A DNA stretch of 64,000 nucleotides from JADKIH01 sp031417395 (GCA_031417395.1 JANOVM010000062.1:1-64000); one strand, 5' to 3'. Shown: positions 44,966 to 55,817, counted from the first letter of the stretch. Numbers and translations are program-made. Notes: generated by a model from the letters alone, not told the origin.

Positions 44966-47900
44966 TCAATATTTTATTTCGATAAATCCCGACCGTTGTC
45001 TGTCATTTCCTAAGTTGAGGGTGTAGAAATAAGTTCCCTGTTGAACTAATCCGGAACCAAATAGGTATTTGTTTATAGTTGGGATTCCATCCCAGGAGTT
45101 ATCATAATTCTTCTTTTCATAAAGCAGGTTTCCCCAGCGGTTGAAGATTTGCAGAAAGTTATTCGGATAAGTTTCTAAACCTATAACTACAAACTTATCG
45201 TTTTCGCCATCACCATCAGGGGAGAAGCCGTTTGAAATAATAATTGAATCGCATACTTCAACAAAGACAGAATCAGTAGAGGAGCAGCCATTCGGATTGC
45301 TTCCTGTAACCCAATAAATAATATTCTGGCTGATGGTAGCAATTGGGTTTGAAATATTCGGATTATCGAGAAAACTGTTTGGTGACCAGCTATAGGTACT
45401 AGCACCGTTAGCTTCGAGTGTTACTATTTTTTCTCCTTTGCATGTATTAAAATAATGTTCTGTGACAGTTACATCCGGCGTTGAATCAATAGTAACCTGC
45501 ATTTGATCCGTTTGGAAACATAAGCCATTTGCAATGGTCCATTGGAAGGTAAAGACACCGGGCTGCAAATCTGAAATTGCAATAGAGATATTAGCAGGCG
45601 AATTGACTGTAGGAACGGATGGTCCGCTAATGAATGACCAGAAACCAAAACCAACGGATGGAGTATTTCCGGTAATAATTGTAGAAGTTGAATCGCACCA
45701 TTGTTGATCAATACCGGCATCAACAGGAGAAGGGTTAGCAAATACCGTAAGCTTACTGTCATCCGTGGAAGGTGTGCAGGTATTATTACTTACTGTCCAG
45801 CGGTATGTATAAATTCCCGGGACGAGACCTGATACTAACGAATTGGCGCTATTAGGATTTACAATTACAGATGTGTTTGGACCACTTACCTGCGACCATA
45901 TGCCTGTTCCTGAAGAAGGAGCATTAGCATTCAATGAAAGACTAGGCATAAAACAAATACTTTGGTCAGGTCCGGCAAAAGCATTTGTTGGAATTTTAAA
46001 TGTAGAAATCTGAACAGTATCAGAGGAAGCAGAGCATGCACCATTGCTAATAGTCCAGACAAAAGTATAAGTACCTTCCGTAATATTGGTAACAATGGTA
46101 ACAGGGCTTGAAGGAGAATTAATTAATGGAACATTCGGACCGCTTATCATTGACCAGTTTCCTGTTCCTGATGTAACCGGATTGCCGGTCAAAGTAATGA
46201 AAACAGTATCGCATGAACTTTGCAGGTTTCCTGCATTTGCAACAGTTGGTAAATCATAAATGGAAATGCTAACTGTATCTGTTGAACTTGAACAAGCACC
46301 GTTAGAAACTGTCCAGCAGAAGATATAAGTACCATCGACCAATCCTGTAACGGTTGAATTTTCACTGTTCGGAGAAGCAATTACAGGTGTATTAGGTCCG
46401 CTTATAATTGTCCAGCTGCCGCTTCCAGCTGCAGGAGTCAAAGCTGAAAACGCAGCTGCATTGGTATTGCAAATACCCTGATCGTTACCTGCATTTGCCG
46501 AAGAAACAGGATTAGCTATTTTGATTTCCACATCGTCGTTTGTTATTGTACAAATAGAATTAGTAATAGACCAACGGAAAATATAGTCTCCCTGAACGAG
46601 GTTTGTAATAGTAGTTAAAGGATCATTCGGATCCGTAATTGCAGGTATTCCCGGACCACTTATTAATGTCCATGTGCCTATGCCTGCAAATGGAGTATTT
46701 CCCGACATAACTACAGAACTCACATTACAAAGATCCTGATCTAACCCTGCCATAGCAGCACCCGGTAAATCGAAAACGGATAATTGAACTGTATCAGAAG
46801 TTGAAGTACAACTACCATTGGATACAGTCCAAATAAAATCATAGGTGCCAAAAGTAAGATTGACAACCGGTGAGTTTGGATCAGATGGTACTGAAATTAC
46901 AGGAGTATTAGGTCCATTGAGTAATGTCCATGCACCACTACCCGATGTAGTAGGATTACCTCCCAGGATTGCAGTTGTAGTATTACATATGCTTTGATCA
47001 GGCCCTGCATTGGCATTTGCTGTTGGTGCAGTAATAATTATTTCTATAGTATCCTCTGATGCAGTGCAGGTTCCATTGCTTATAGTCCAGTTAAATTCAT
47101 ATGTGCCCGGTATCAGGCTGTTGATTTTTGTAGAAGGATTGGATGGATCAACTATGGATGGAACATTGGGGCCGCTGATCAAACTCCAGCTTCCAATACC
47201 AATAACCGGAGTATTAGCAGCCATTATTGTGCTATCAATATTACAAAGGGTTTGGTCAGTTCCTGCAAGAGCATTAGACTGAATATCATAGATAGTAATT
47301 GCAACCGTATCCCTGGAAATACTACAGGTACCATTAATTACTGTCCAGATAAATCCATACAATCCGGGTATCATTCCGGTTACTAGAGTATTTTCAAGGG
47401 AAGAATCTGCTATTATAGCAGTGTTAGGTCCTGTCCATTGAGACCACCTTCCATTTCCCGAAACAGCCGGTACTGCCTGCATCTGTACCTTATTTACATT
47501 ACATTCATTCTGATCAGGGCCGGCATTGGCAGTTGTAGGAGTATTGTAAATGTGAATTTTCACTTTATCAGTTGCAGTAACACAAACACCATTGGTAATG
47601 GTCCATCCAAATTCAAAAATTCCCGGAACCATTCCCGAAACAAAAGTGGAAGGTGTATTTGGCGATACAATGGTTGGTGTAACAGGCCCATTGATAAAGG
47701 TCCATGTGCCACTACCTGATGGAGGATTATTTCCGTTCAAAATAATGGTAATGACATTGCAAAGGTTTTGATCAGGTCCTGCATTAACTGTCACAGGTAA
47801 ATTGAAGATTGTTACCTGAACATCAGAAGTAGAGGAAGAGCATGATCCATTTTGAATAGTCCAACGGAAAATGTATGTACCAACTATCATATTAGTAACT

Positions 47901-50900
47901 GTTGTAGCTGAATCAGTCGGATCAGTGATTGTCGGTGAGTTAGGTCCGCTGATTAATGTCCATGTTCCCGTTCCCAAAACAGGACTATTTCCCTGAAGGA
48001 TTGTATTATTGGTATTACAAAGGTTTTGGTTGGGACCTGCATTAGCAGTAGTAGGAAGGTCATAAACATTTACTATAATTGTGTCTTCCTGTGAAAAACA
48101 TACACCGTTTGAGATTTTCCAGCCAAATTCAAAAGTTCCAGAGCTCAGAGATGTAATAGTTGTTGACGGATTTGTTGGAGCAGTAATGGAAGGAGTTCCC
48201 GGACCGCTAATCCATGTCCAGGTTCCTGTGCCGGATGAAGGAATATTTCCGGCCATCGTTGCAGTAGTCACGTTGCAAATGTTTTGATCCGGACCTGCAT
48301 CAACTAAAAGCGGTATATTAAAAATCTGAATTTGTATATCATCTGTTGAAGTTACACAAGATCCGCTTGAAACTGTCCATCTGAGAATATAGATACCCGT
48401 AATCATACCTGTTACTGTAGTATTGGAGTCCGACGGGTCAATAATTGTTGGAACATTCGGTCCACTTACATAAGACCATGTTCCGGTTCCTATTGCAGGT
48501 GAATTACCATAAAGAGTTGTATTGGTAACACTGCAAAGGGCCTGATCAGCTCCTGCACTTGCTGAAGAAGGTAAATCGTAATTAATTACTTCAACCGTAT
48601 CCGTAGCAGAAGAGCAGCTTCCGTTTGTAATGGTCCATCCAAATTGATAGGTTCCTAGAATCATTCCTGTTACAGTAGAAGAAGGATTGTTTACTGCAGT
48701 AATTGTTGGTGAATTCGGGCCGGAGATAAATGTCCATGTCCCAAAGCCTGCACCGGGAACATTTCCTGCAAGTGTTGTATTATTAACATTACATAAATTT
48801 TGGTCCGGTCCCGCATTAGCTACGGTTGGTACATTAAATATAGTTACATCGATGTTACTGGAAGAAACGGGACAAACGCCATTAGAGATACTCCATCTAA
48901 ATTTATACGTACCGAAAATCATTCCGTTAACATCGGTTGTTGCGCTATCCGGATCTACAATTGTTGGAACATTTGGACCACTAACTCTTGTCCATATACC
49001 TGTACCTACTACCGGAACATTTCCTATAAGAACGGTTGAAGTAACAGAACATAAATCCTGATTCGGTCCGGCATTTGCAGTAGTAGGTAAATCGGAAATG
49101 GTAATTAAGATGTCATTAACTGAGTTAGGACAAAAGCCGTTTGAGATTGTCCAGCGCAAGAAATAATCTCCGGCAATCATACCCGTTACTGTAGAAGCAG
49201 GATTGGTTGGAGCAGTAATCACAGGAATATTTGGACCGCTTATATAAGTCCAGATTCCGGTGCCAATCACAGGATTGTTAGCAGCAAGAGTGACAGAATT
49301 AACATTGCAAATATTCTGATCAGGCCCTGAATTTGCAGCTGTTGGAGGTGCAGTATTGGTAATGATTACATCGTCAGTTATTGGAACACATGTGCCATTT
49401 GAAATTGTCCAGCGGAATACATAAACTCCCGGTATCATACCTGAAACAGTAGGTGTAGGAATAGTTGTATTGGAAATTATTGGAATATTGGGACCGCTTA
49501 CGAGCGTCCATAAACCGGTACCGAAAACCGGTGTGTTCCCTGCAAGGGTTGTATTTACAACATTGCATAAATTCTGATCAGGTCCTGCAGTGGGTGTAGT
49601 AGGAAGATTGTAAATTGTAATTCTGACATTATCGGATGTAGAAGGACATGTTCCATAACTAATTGTCCATTTGAAAAAGTATACTCCCGGGATTAAACCG
49701 GTAATTGAAGTCGAAGGATTAACAGGACTAACTATTGTTGCTGTATTAGGTCCACCAAGTTGTGTCCAAACCCCGGAACCTATTGTTGCAGTGTTACCTG
49801 CAAGATTTGTTGAGTTTACATTGCATAAAGCCTGATCAGAACCTGCAACAGCTACAGTGGGCAAATCATAATTCGTAATTTGAACACTGTCTGAAGAAGC
49901 AGGGCAGTTTCCATTAGTAATCGTCCACTTAAAAATGTAAATACCGTCTATCAATCCTGTCACATTTGAATTAGCCAGTGAAGGTGATGTTATAGTCGGT
50001 GCATTAGGCCCGCTTACTAATGTCCATAAGCCGTTTCCGGATGAGGGATTATTTCCTGATAAAGTAATAGAAGGAGCATTACAAAGAACCTGATCACCAC
50101 CGGCATTTGAAACTGTCGGAAGATCATGAAGCGTTATTTGAACGTCATCAGATGTTGGAGTACAGATACCATAGCTAATGGTCCAGCGGAATACATATAC
50201 ACCCTCTATTACACTAGTTATAAGCGCTAATGGATCAGAAGGATTGGAAATTATAGGGACATTCGGTCCGCTGATAAAGGTCCAGACTCCTGATCCAATG
50301 GTAGGAGAGTTTCCATTCATTGTTATCGAACTGGCATTACATAAAACCTGATCAAGGCCTGCATCTGCTGTTGGAGGTAAATCATAAACAGTCATTTGCA
50401 TTTCGTCAAAGGAGGAAGCGCAATCGCCATTACTTACTGTCCATCGGAAAATATAGACTCCATCAACCAGACCTGTAACGGTTGAAGCCGGATTGGAAGG
50501 CGAAACTATTGTTGGCACATTGGGCCCGCTGATTGTAGTCCAGCTGCCTGAACCTGATGTTGGCGTATTTCCCGCAAACAATGCAGAAGTTGCATTACAC
50601 AAGCTTTGGTCTATACCTGCATTTGCAACAGTTGGCAAACTTGAAATACTAATTTGAACGTCGTCAGTAGATGGTGGACAAACTCCGTTAGAAATAGTCC
50701 ATCTGAATACATAAACGCCGGCAATCATTCCGTTTATCCCTGTATTAGGGCTTGAAGGCGAAATGATATTGGGAACATTAGGCCCGCTAACTGTTGTCCA
50801 GAGTCCTGAACTAATTAACGGAGGATTTCCGGAAACGTTTGTAGAAGTAACATTACAAAGCGCCTGATCATTTCCGGCAATAGCGGTTGTAGGCAAAGAG

Positions 50901-53197
50901 TTAATGGTTATTTGAACATCGTCTGAGGAATTTGAACAAGCACCATTGGATGTAGTCCATCGAAAAGTATATACACCGATTGTCATACCTGTTACGGTAG
51001 TATTTGGAACGGAAGGGGATGTAATAACAGGCACATTTGGACCACTTACCAGAATCCAGTTGCCTGACCCGGAGGCAGGGTTATTGGCAGCAAGAGTTAC
51101 TGAAGTAACATTACAGATTGTTTGATCCGGTCCTGCATTTGATCCGGTTGGTAGTGCATAGTTTGTTATAGATAATGTATCAGCAGTACTGTCACAGCCT
51201 GTAGTAATTGTCCAGCTGAAAGTATAGGTTCCCGGTATTAATCCTGTGACAGAAGTAGTCGAAGAATTGGGTGATGCAATGGTTGGGTTATTCGGTCCGC
51301 TTATTTTTCTCCAGGTTCCTGATCCTATAGTGGCATTATTTCCGGTTAATGTTATATTAGATGCATTGCAGAGAATTTGATCAGATCCTGCATTTGCAGT
51401 TGTTGGAATTGCAACGAAAACGGAAATGTTAATAGTATCAGCGCAGGTTGATCCTGTTATCTTCCTGATACCATGGTAAGGTCCAATGGTATTGGCTTGA
51501 GAAACAGGAAGCCAAAATGAATCGTAGTAAGTATATCCTGAGCGAATATTAGGAACTGTAGCAAATACGAGGGGAAGACAACCACCAATTGATGTATCAG
51601 GCACTGCTGCACAAGTGACTGGAACGGTAATAGTTGTATTGGTATACCCTTCAACCGGACACCCCAAAGAATCAAAAAGAGCAGGCTTACTGTAGGAAAT
51701 ACGAGATAAACCTGAAATGTATCCATTGAAAAGAATACCTGCCTGGTTTCCGATAACCGGATTACATAACAGCTTTGTGCAATCGTCTGTAATTTTTGTT
51801 TTAAAAGTAAAGATGGTAGTATTATTGGACCCAAGATGTGGCATTTGACCGCCGGAAGTATTATTAGCTCCGTTTCCCAAACGCATTTGTAAAATCTGAA
51901 ATCCACCTGAACTAATGAGTTCGCCCTGATCATCACCGGGGACATCAGTTTTAAGGCCGGTATTCGGGCCTGAAGTAATTCTCATACTTCCGGAAACATA
52001 CGATGAATTGAATGGTATTGTATCAATGATAGTTGTTGCAACGGAAGTGTCATTGCCTGAATTATTAGTAACGATAGTGTACGCAAGTGTATCACCCGGA
52101 AGCGGTGTTCCGCCGTTAATATCAGAAACTGATTTTTGCATTTCGAGATGAGGCTCGTATGTGTCAATGACAGATGTAAGAGCTCTGACTAATACAGTTT
52201 CTCCTCCTGTAGTTACTTTTATTGATGCGCTTGTGGCACCATTTGTCAAATAGTTTTTAGTGCTATTATCCGGCTTAAAAATACAAGCATCATAACCCAG
52301 TAGATTAGCGTAAGCCGGGTTTCGGGTTAACACCTGTGTACCATTATTTGTAATTGTACTATTGAAAACATCAGCAGCAGGATGCAGGGCATCAGAAACG
52401 GGAATAAATGAAGCGTTTCCTTTGAAAAGAAGAGAATCACCTGTGTAGCCTCTATCTCCATCGAAAGCAATTTCTCCCAACTCGAAATTAACTGCGCCTG
52501 AAGGAGGGGTAAAGAATCCGTTTACATTAACGGTAACATTGGCGCTTGAAGAGTTAACATTTGCCAAACCATCAAAGACGGTGATATTTTTTTCAGTCAA
52601 TAACTCATTTCTATAAACAACAACAATAGTCCAGCCCCCCCATTGATTTGTAGATCCTGAATTTGAAACCATGTCAGCAATTGTAAAAGTACCGTTTCCG
52701 GCAGCTGAAACAATAGAGGTGATATTTTTGAAGCAATTGTAGAATACATAGCCGCTGTTTACATCGAATGAAGTATCGGCAGTGAGGGTTGTATAGGAAG
52801 TTGAGCCCGGAACTTTAATCTTAACATTTTTGCGTTGAGCATATTTTACGTTTCCAGAAGTAATTACGGAACTCCAATAAAGTCCGGCAAAAGATATTTT
52901 GCTGCACAATGGTAGGTTAAGATTTGCACTACTGGAACTGAAAGTTGCAGCATCGCCATCAATATCAATGTAGGCAGAGTTGCCATTGTTGTTTACCTGT
53001 GTACCGGCAGGAGGTATTTCGTTTTGAGCTGCAGTACAACTTCCACCGCCATTGCAGGTTAAAATGGAATTAGCCACCATTACCAACCCTCCTTTTTGGG
53101 TAACGCTGTAACGTTTAGTAAAAGGGACGACTATTTGTGAAAACAAGTCATGCCCTGTGATTAAACTTAAGCATAGAACTAAAAATATTTTTTTCAT
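44966..53197 (-). CDS. Giant gliding-type adhesin with 23 PKD-like repeats and type-B T9SS domain
   Basis: From the ATG at 53197 (an alternative ATG at 53251 would add 18 hydrophilic residues before the signal peptide), the protein has about 2,740 residues. After the signal peptide there is an N-terminal beta domain (about 25-350), a DUF11-like domain with TPLPGDTLAYTIVTNN, then 23 modules of ~86 residues. Each module has a NAGPDQNLCN-like start and an NGxC motif, so each carries two Cys. The C-terminus is a gliding-motility-associated CTD (SNGFSPDGDGENDKF, IFNRWGNLLYE), the type-B signal that needs a PorP/SprF partner, present next door. Confidence 0.93.
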   Translation of the reverse strand: MKKIFLVLCLSLITGHDLFSQIVVPFTKRYSVTQKGGLVMVANSILTCNGGGSCTAAQNEIPPAGTQVNNNGNSAYIDIDGDAATFSSSSANLNLPLCSKISFAGLYWSSVITSGNVKYAQRKNVKIKVPGSTSYTTLTADTSFDVNSGYVFYNCFKNITSIVSAAGNGTFTIADMVSNSGSTNQWGGWTIVVVYRNELLTEKNITVFDGLANVNSSSANVTVNVNGFFTPPSGAVNFELGEIAFDGDRGYTGDSLLFKGNASFIPVSDALHPAADVFNSTITNNGTQVLTRNPAYANLLGYDACIFKPDNSTKNYLTNGATSASIKVTTGGETVLVRALTSVIDTYEPHLEMQKSVSDINGGTPLPGDTLAYTIVTNNSGNDTSVATTIIDTIPFNSSYVSGSMRITSGPNTGLKTDVPGDDQGELISSGGFQILQMRLGNGANNTSGGQMPHLGSNNTTIFTFKTKITDDCTKLLCNPVIGNQAGILFNGYISGLSRISYSKPALFDSLGCPVEGYTNTTITVPVTCAAVPDTSIGGCLPLVFATVPNIRSGYTYYDSFWLPVSQANTIGPYHGIRKITGSTCADTINISVFVAIPTTANAGSDQILCNASNITLTGNNATIGSGTWRKISGPNNPTIASPNSSTTSVTGLIPGTYTFSWTITTGCDSTADTLSITNYALPTGSNAGPDQTICNVTSVTLAANNPASGSGNWILVSGPNVPVITSPSVPNTTVTGMTIGVYTFRWTTSNGACSNSSDDVQITINSLPTTAIAGNDQALCNVTSTNVSGNPPLISSGLWTTVSGPNVPNIISPSSPNTGINGMIAGVYVFRWTISNGVCPPSTDDVQISISSLPTVANAGIDQSLCNATSALFAGNTPTSGSGSWTTISGPNVPTIVSPSNPASTVTGLVDGVYIFRWTVSNGDCASSFDEMQMTVYDLPPTADAGLDQVLCNASSITMNGNSPTIGSGVWTFISGPNVPIISNPSDPLALITSVIEGVYVFRWTISYGICTPTSDDVQITLHDLPTVSNAGGDQVLCNAPSITLSGNNPSSGNGLWTLVSGPNAPTITSPSLANSNVTGLIDGIYIFKWTITNGNCPASSDSVQITNYDLPTVAVAGSDQALCNVNSTNLAGNTATIGSGVWTQLGGPNTATIVSPVNPSTSITGLIPGVYFFKWTISYGTCPSTSDNVRITIYNLPTTPTAGPDQNLCNVVNTTLAGNTPVFGTGLWTLVSGPNIPIISNTTIPTPTVSGMIPGVYVFRWTISNGTCVPITDDVIITNTAPPTAANSGPDQNICNVNSVTLAANNPVIGTGIWTYISGPNIPVITAPTNPASTVTGMIAGDYFLRWTISNGFCPNSVNDILITISDLPTTANAGPNQDLCSVTSTVLIGNVPVVGTGIWTRVSGPNVPTIVDPDSATTDVNGMIFGTYKFRWSISNGVCPVSSSNIDVTIFNVPTVANAGPDQNLCNVNNTTLAGNVPGAGFGTWTFISGPNSPTITAVNNPSSTVTGMILGTYQFGWTITNGSCSSATDTVEVINYDLPSSASAGADQALCSVTNTTLYGNSPAIGTGTWSYVSGPNVPTIIDPSDSNTTVTGMITGIYILRWTVSSGSCVTSTDDIQIQIFNIPLLVDAGPDQNICNVTTATMAGNIPSSGTGTWTWISGPGTPSITAPTNPSTTITSLSSGTFEFGWKISNGVCFSQEDTIIVNVYDLPTTANAGPNQNLCNTNNTILQGNSPVLGTGTWTLISGPNSPTITDPTDSATTVTNMIVGTYIFRWTIQNGSCSSSTSDVQVTIFNLPVTVNAGPDQNLCNVITIILNGNNPPSGSGTWTFINGPVTPTIVSPNTPSTFVSGMVPGIFEFGWTITNGVCVTATDKVKIHIYNTPTTANAGPDQNECNVNKVQMQAVPAVSGNGRWSQWTGPNTAIIADSSLENTLVTGMIPGLYGFIWTVINGTCSISRDTVAITIYDIQSNALAGTDQTLCNIDSTIMAANTPVIGIGSWSLISGPNVPSIVDPSNPSTKINSLIPGTYEFNWTISNGTCTASEDTIEIIITAPTANANAGPDQSICNTTTAILGGNPTTSGSGAWTLLNGPNTPVISVPSDPNSPVVNLTFGTYDFIWTVSNGSCTSTSDTVQLSVFDLPGAAMAGLDQDLCNVSSVVMSGNTPFAGIGTWTLISGPGIPAITDPNDPLTTITNLVQGDYIFRWSITNSICTITNDDVEIKIANPVSSANAGNDQGICNTNAAAFSALTPAAGSGSWTIISGPNTPVIASPNSENSTVTGLVDGTYIFCWTVSNGACSSSTDTVSISIYDLPTVANAGNLQSSCDTVFITLTGNPVTSGTGNWSMISGPNVPLINSPSSPVTIVTNITEGTYTFVWTISNGACSASSDTVQISTFKIPTNAFAGPDQSICFMPSLSLNANAPSSGTGIWSQVSGPNTSVIVNPNSANSLVSGLVPGIYTYRWTVSNNTCTPSTDDSKLTVFANPSPVDAGIDQQWCDSTSTIITGNTPSVGFGFWSFISGPSVPTVNSPANISIAISDLQPGVFTFQWTIANGLCFQTDQMQVTIDSTPDVTVTEHYFNTCKGEKIVTLEANGASTYSWSPNSFLDNPNISNPIATISQNIIYWVTGSNPNGCSSTDSVFVEVCDSIIISNGFSPDGDGENDKFVVIGLETYPNNFLQIFNRWGNLLYEKKNYDNSWDGIPTINKYLFGSGLVQQGTYFYTLNLGNDRQRSGFIEIKY
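45470..51410 (-). repeat. Array of 23 coding repeats, ~258-bp period
   Basis: Twenty-three units of about 86 codons lie in the giant adhesin. All keep the same core (AGPDQ-x-x-C-N, W-x-x-x-SGPN, P-x-x-x-x-T-x-V-x-G, W-T-x-SNG-x-C). Units differ at DNA level; none appears identical to its neighbour, so copy-number change by perfect-repeat slippage is less likely than unequal recombination. A run of seven G/C (52635-52641) lies outside the array in the N-terminal domain. Confidence 0.85.
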
Positions 53198-53603
53198 ATT
53201 GGAATTATGTGGTGTTTGTTTCGCTTTAGAGTTTTGTTGTGTTTGTTTCATGGCACTAAAAATGGTATTCTCCCGATTGAAGGCAACACAAAGAAGGATT
53301 ACATGGAAAAACTGAATTTATTAAAATCATAATTCTACTTTCTCCCATATTTTTTTTATATCTGAAGGAATTCAGGTCTCTTAATTCATTCAAAAAGACA
53401 CTTTTTTATTCCTTCACGGACTGTATCTATTAAAAACAAAAATATAAACCTAAGGCAAGAGAGTATACTGTTGTACAGGTAGTTATTAACACTAAAAAGT
53501 GGACGGAAAAGCGCTTTTCGAGACAAAGAAAAATAGCAATTATTGGAAGAAAAAAATTATACTTATGTGGAGCTATTTATTATTATAGAGCAGTAAGTTT
53601 TTT
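53198..53603. other. Intergenic region upstream of the adhesin operon
   Basis: About 400 bp of AT-rich DNA between the adhesin start and proC contain no supported gene. The adhesin promoter should lie here on the reverse strand, but I could not find a perfect TTG/TAnnTTTG pair. An ATG at 53251 gives a possible longer N-terminus. Confidence 0.5.
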
Positions 53604-54401
53604 TTACTTTTCTATTTTAGCATATGAACTGACAATTCCTTTGATTAAGGATGAACTGAATCCATTATGTTCCATTTCATTTAAACCAACAATGGTGCAT
53701 CCTTTTGGTGTAGTTACTTTATCAATTTCAAATTCTGCATGCTGTTTCCTTTCAATCAGCAGCTGGGCTGCACCTTTTACTGTCTGGTTAACAATAATAC
53801 TGGCTGTTTCCGAGTCGAATCCAATTTGAATTCCACCCTGTACCATTGCCCGCATAAATCGTAGAACAAAAGCAATTCCACATGCACCTATTACGGTAGC
53901 TGCTTCCATTAATTGTTCTTTTATGGTTATGGTGGTTCCAACCATATCGAAGAAATATTTTACAACTTCAACATCAGCCTGTGATGCTCCTTCATAACAA
54001 ATACAGGTAATTGATTCTTTAACATCTGCAGCAGTATTAGGCATGCCTCTGAAAACCGGAATCTTTGTTTTAATGATTTTTTTAATTTCTTGAATGGTAA
54101 CTCCTGTTGCCACTGAAATGAGAATGTGTTTACCCGGAATTAATTTGCCTTTTATTTCTTCCAGTACTGAGCTTAAATCATATGGTTTAACGGCAATCAG
54201 TATAATATCCGTTTGTTCTACTGCTTTTGCATTATCGGAAGTGACCGTAATTCCCTGGTCTTTTAAAAACCCTAACCCCGATGTGTTTCTTTTAGTAACA
54301 ATGATATTTTTTACGGGAAATTCTTTTTCTTCCAAAAGACCTTTCACTATGGATAATCCAAGGTTGCCGCATCCGATTATAGATATTTTATTTTTTTTCA
54401 T
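53604..54401 (-). CDS. proC: Pyrroline-5-carboxylate reductase
   Basis: ProC reduces pyrroline-5-carboxylate to proline with NAD(P)H. The Rossmann motif ISIIGCGNLGLSIVKGL is at the N-terminus. Conserved segments of the dimer domain follow, including VFRGMPNTAA, the EAATVIGACGIAFVLRFM stretch and the QTVKGAAQLL helix, ending in TTPKGCTIVGLNEMEHNGF. The ATG at 54401 (266 residues) fits the family; a TTG at 54434 would add a non-conserved extension. It lies 43 bp downstream of the Nramp-type gene on the same strand, a possible but unproven operon. Confidence 0.94.
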   Translation of the reverse strand: MKKNKISIIGCGNLGLSIVKGLLEEKEFPVKNIIVTKRNTSGLGFLKDQGITVTSDNAKAVEQTDIILIAVKPYDLSSVLEEIKGKLIPGKHILISVATGVTIQEIKKIIKTKIPVFRGMPNTAADVKESITCICYEGASQADVEVVKYFFDMVGTTITIKEQLMEAATVIGACGIAFVLRFMRAMVQGGIQIGFDSETASIIVNQTVKGAAQLLIERKQHAEFEIDKVTTPKGCTIVGLNEMEHNGFSSSLIKGIVSSYAKIEK

Positions 54402-54443
54402 TACAGGTGAAGTTTTAAGATAATATTTCGGCAAATATATGTT

Positions 54444-55733
54444 TTAATTGAAAGTAAAATATAGCAGTAAGAGAGCAGATAAGCTCATAATTATCAATGC
54501 AGCTGTTCCTGAAAAGTTTGACCAGAAAGTGTTTTTATAAAGCCCCATAATTTTTTTATTGTTGCAAATGTGCATAATAAGTGCAATCAAAAATGGCGCA
54601 ACCAGACCGTACAGCACAGCAGTATAAATTAAAATTTTAACCGGACTGATCCCCAAAAACTGGATAAGAAGTCCAACCAATAAAGAAAAAATCATGGTTA
54701 TATAGAAGCCTTTAGCCTGAGGAAAAGTATTATCAAGACCTTCATTCCAGTCAAATGTTTCTGCTATCATGTAACTCAGGGAGCCTGCTAAAACAGGAAT
54801 AGCCAGAGCGCCTGTACCGATTACACCAATCGAAAAGAGAATGTAAGCATGATCACCGGCAAGTGGCCGCAATGCCTGAGCTGCCTCCTCAACAGTATTA
54901 ATATTAAAAATACCATTGGTATACAATACGGTTCCTGTTGCAAGTATGATAAAATAAAAAACAATATTCGTAAGCAGTAAACCACTGGCGACTCCGGATT
55001 CCATTTCCAGAATATTGACTTTGTCGACCAGCAGGTGTTTTTGATTTATTTCTTCAACTTCCATTGAAGTTTGCCAGAAAAATAAATAGGGTGAAATGGT
55101 AGTCCCTAAAATTGCGACAAGCATCATAAAATAGTTTTTGTTGAACTCAATCTTCGGTAATACCGTATTTTTAATAGCCGCCAGCCATTTTGTTTCTGTC
55201 AAAAAAGGAATGAGAATGTAACTAAACAAGGCAATACAAAGCCACTTCAGTACGAGTGAAATTCTGTTATACTTCCAGAAAATAATTGCATACATTAATA
55301 GAAAAGTAAAAAAAACAGAAAAGAAATAGCCCGGAATTTTTGGAAATAATAAATTGGAAACAGCGCCCATGGCCGCTATATCGGCGCCTATATTTAATAC
55401 AATGGATGGAAAACTTAGAGTCACAATAAAATATAAAATGTATTTAGGATAGTATCGCTTAATCACTCCGGCTAACCCATGGTCCGTTACCAGTCCGATT
55501 CGTGCACACATTTCCTGAACAGACACAATCAGTGGATAGGTCATTACCGCTGTCCATAAAAATTTGTTACCGTATTGCGCTCCGGCCTGAGAATAAGTTG
55601 CTATTCCTGAAGGATCATCGTCACTAGCTCCGGTTATTAATCCCTGCCCTAAATTCCTGAAAAACCTTTTAAACCTGGACGAAATTTCTTTATACATTGC
55701 GGGATTGATAAATCCTGCGGTAAAACTATTCAT
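54444..55733 (-). CDS. Nramp-related divalent metal transporter with atypical metal-site motifs
   Basis: This 429-residue protein has eleven or so predicted helices and the Nramp core. In the first unwound helix the canonical DPGN motif is replaced by DPSG (Asp40-Pro41-Ser42-Gly43) within ITGASDDDPSGIATYSQAGAQYG. In the sixth, the MPH motif is replaced by TISPYLFFW. The same divergent pair occurs in the Nramp-related group that includes Mg2+ transporters (NRMT), which lack the Met that selects Mn2+/Fe2+. Its substrate may therefore be Mg2+ or other divalent ions rather than Mn2+/Fe2+; this is inference. The gene is divergent from the exported protein at 55850. Confidence 0.88.
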   Translation of the reverse strand: MNSFTAGFINPAMYKEISSRFKRFFRNLGQGLITGASDDDPSGIATYSQAGAQYGNKFLWTAVMTYPLIVSVQEMCARIGLVTDHGLAGVIKRYYPKYILYFIVTLSFPSIVLNIGADIAAMGAVSNLLFPKIPGYFFSVFFTFLLMYAIIFWKYNRISLVLKWLCIALFSYILIPFLTETKWLAAIKNTVLPKIEFNKNYFMMLVAILGTTISPYLFFWQTSMEVEEINQKHLLVDKVNILEMESGVASGLLLTNIVFYFIILATGTVLYTNGIFNINTVEEAAQALRPLAGDHAYILFSIGVIGTGALAIPVLAGSLSYMIAETFDWNEGLDNTFPQAKGFYITMIFSLLVGLLIQFLGISPVKILIYTAVLYGLVAPFLIALIMHICNNKKIMGLYKNTFWSNFSGTAALIIMSLSALLLLYFTFN

Positions 55734-55817
55734 TCTTTTGAATATGTCTAATTGTATTTGTTTTAATTATTAGGAAGTTTTAACATAATCTTTTTTAAAA
55801 TACAAATAAAAAAAATG

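Noticed and set aside
45470..51410. CRISPR-like array, suggested by regular spacing
   Set aside because: The ~258-bp period is a multiple of 3 and encodes protein modules; repeats are not identical and there are no spacers.
52635..52641. Run of seven C (G on the coding strand) in the giant adhesin
   Set aside because: It is a possible slippage site, but short, inside a conserved Gly-Gly-Trp segment, and without evidence of variation.
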